Assembly (NCBI RefSeq): GCF_018383905.1
Contig: NZ_JAGYWA010000003.1
Span: 638,927 to 702,926 of the forward strand
Origin: Flavobacterium branchiicola
GTDB lineage: Bacteria > Bacteroidota > Bacteroidia > Flavobacteriales > Flavobacteriaceae
Reading direction: 5' to 3'
Length of the DNA: 64,000 bases
Part shown: positions 62,852 to 64,000 of the stretch, piece after piece
How positions within the stretch are numbered: position 1 is the stretch's first letter
Layout of the letters: each line of letters begins with the position of its first letter
The notes under the pieces: generated by a model
What the model saw: only the letters and a program-made list of their open reading frames with translations
Database searches by the model: none
Told to the model about the DNA's origin: nothing
Program-made: the position numbers and the translations under genes

Positions 62852-64000
62852 CTATTTTACTTTTTCCGGTAAAGGCATTTTCCAAACCCCATTAATTACA
62901 TCGGGTTGTGGTCCGTAAATACGCATTACATACATAAAATTTTCATTTTTAGGCGTAGGCAGCCAATTGCTTTCTTTGTCTTTTCCCGGCGATGTTGCTT
63001 CTAAATAAATTATCAAATCTCCGTTGGCTTCATATTTCAGGCCTTTTGTTTTTTCTCCAATAGAATATCTCTGAATTGGATTTGGAACCAAAAAACGTTT
63101 AGGTAAATTATACATCGTAATACTCCAGAAATACTTGGCTTCAGGAAGCTGATTTTTTGAAAATCGTATTACATATTTATTATTTCCTGATAAAGGCTGA
63201 TTGTCTTTATCAACAGCACTTCCAGTATAAACGGCTTCCTCTTTTGTATTACCGTATATTCCTGCAGCTGCGGCAATGGCGCGATTCAAATAGTTATTTT
63301 TTAATGCCGCTCTTGTACCAAATAAGCTTGTATAATCTTTAACCTCATTTGTTTTAGTTTCCAATTCCTGTTTCGCTTCTGCGATTCCTTTTTCTATGGC
63401 TTTTATGGTTTCTGCGGGATATTTAGAACTATCAAAAGCTACACCCGGAACAATTCCTATTTTAGCAAAACGTTCGCGAAGTCCCTTTTCGCTTTCATCT
63501 ACACTCGCGTATTGCAATAACGAATTCAATACATTAATAAATTCCGGAGAACTAAAATCGGCTTCTTTCCAGGCAGGAAGTGGCAAATTGTATTTTTTTT
63601 CAGCCGGAACAGCTTCTTTTGTGTATTCGTGTAACGGAATCAATTTGTATTGTGCTTGTATTTTTTTAAGATTAGGTATATCTGCAGGGCTATCCAACTC
63701 TGTACGACCAATTAAAAAAATTAAATTCGTCTCTGAATGTAAAACTTTATCAATTCCTTTTGGTGTTTCACCTTTCCAGTCCGGACCCGCGATAAGGTAT
63801 TTTCCTCCCTGATTTCCTGTTGCGCGCGATCCAACATATTCAAAATTAAAAGTATACAAATCTGTCAATTGCATCACAAAATAGCGGTCACCGTCAATTT
63901 TTGGAATCTGAAGAATTACAGGTTCATCAGAAACATTAATCGCTGCTGTAGAATATGGAGTATCATTATTTATGGTTACAACCAATGTATCCGCAGGCGT
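62852..64000 (-). CDS. DUF1254/DUF1214-family protein, 5' end outside the window
   Basis: Partial protein of 382 residues reading from the window edge (TPADTLVVTINNDTPYSTAA). The DUF1254 part has ILQIPKIDGDRYFVMQLTDL and TYNFEYVGSRATG-like text (here TFNFEYVGSRATGNQGGKYL). The C-terminal DUF1214 part has AKYFWSITMYNLPKRFLVPN and GDLIIYLEATSPGKDKESNW, then LPTPKNENFMYVMRIYGPQP. The first codons and any signal peptide are outside the window; an internal TTG at 63985 should not be taken as the start. The family function is unknown to me. It is convergent with the GH36 gene. Confidence 0.85.
   Translation of the reverse strand, partial: TPADTLVVTINNDTPYSTAAINVSDEPVILQIPKIDGDRYFVMQLTDLYTFNFEYVGSRATGNQGGKYLIAGPDWKGETPKGIDKVLHSETNLIFLIGRTELDSPADIPNLKKIQAQYKLIPLHEYTKEAVPAEKKYNLPLPAWKEADFSSPEFINVLNSLLQYASVDESEKGLRERFAKIGIVPGVAFDSSKYPAETIKAIEKGIAEAKQELETKTNEVKDYTSLFGTRAALKNNYLNRAIAAAAGIYGNTKEEAVYTGSAVDKDNQPLSGNNKYVIRFSKNQLPEAKYFWSITMYNLPKRFLVPNPIQRYSIGEKTKGLKYEANGDLIIYLEATSPGKDKESNWLPTPKNENFMYVMRIYGPQPDVINGVWKMPLPEKVK

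Noticed and set aside
1..64000. tRNA, rRNA, known riboswitches or insertion sequences with transposase
   Set aside because: No cloverleaf, rRNA-like text, recognisable riboswitch core or transposase gene was seen on either strand by reading; a covariance-model scan would be needed to exclude small RNAs.

Overview
The window looks like a chromosomal segment of a Flavobacterium-like member of the Bacteroidota. It is AT-rich and carries two SusC/SusD outer-membrane glycan-uptake pairs, a type IX secretion sorting domain, a one-protein hybrid two-component sensor, and promoter elements of the Bacteroidota type (TAnnTTTG). Most of it is carbohydrate-utilisation DNA; ordinary metabolic and stress genes lie between 35.8 and 50 kb.

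Layout. 1-5 kb: two secreted beta-1,3-glucanases (a GH64 enzyme cut by the window edge and a large multidomain GH16 laminarinase). 5.5-8.5 kb: an inner-membrane propeller/LuxR-type regulator. 8.9-12.7 kb: a compact xylose operon (GntR-type regulator, xylulokinase, xylose isomerase). 13-35.8 kb: a uronic-acid polysaccharide utilisation region. It holds a DUF4861 protein, a LacI-type regulator, a YhcH/YiaL protein, a mannonate/fructuronate SDR, mannonate dehydratase UxuA, a right-handed beta-helix protein (best lyase candidate), a hybrid two-component sensor, SusC/SusD, a GH88 unsaturated glucuronyl hydrolase and two GH2 enzymes. 35.9-36.4 kb: a DUF2911 protein. 36.6-44.1 kb: a PaoABC-like periplasmic molybdenum aldehyde oxidoreductase with its likely maturation set (cysteine desulfurase, MocA-like cytidylyltransferase, XdhC/PaoD-like chaperone). 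44.2-49.9 kb: small lipoproteins, YegP, a Crp/Fnr regulator and two small-molecule enzymes. 50.1-62.4 kb: a second utilisation locus made of two (alpha/alpha)6-barrel-like proteins, SusD, SusC and a divergent GH36 alpha-galactosidase. 62.9 kb to the end: a DUF1254/DUF1214 protein cut by the window edge.

Working model for the uronate region: the beta-helix protein cuts a uronic-acid-containing glycan, SusC/SusD import the fragments, GH88 removes the unsaturated uronate, the GH2 enzymes remove beta-linked uronate or galactose, and the SDR and UxuA pass uronate through mannonate toward 2-keto-3-deoxygluconate. The later KDG kinase and aldolase and the uronate isomerase are not in the window. The beta-helix protein has no recognisable catalytic family, so this is where an undescribed activity is most likely.

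The intergenic DNA is unusually rich in dispersed hairpin repeats: a 98-bp element present three times, twin-hairpin REP-like units, a 145-bp triple tandem array, a 142-bp duplication that includes a gene 3' end, and a motif that sits just after the stop codon of three genes. The clearest regulatory signal is a nearly identical 20-nt site placed 18-19 nt upstream of TAnnTTTG elements on both sides of the divergent susC/GH36 region. All assignments come from reading the sequence; no database search was run.
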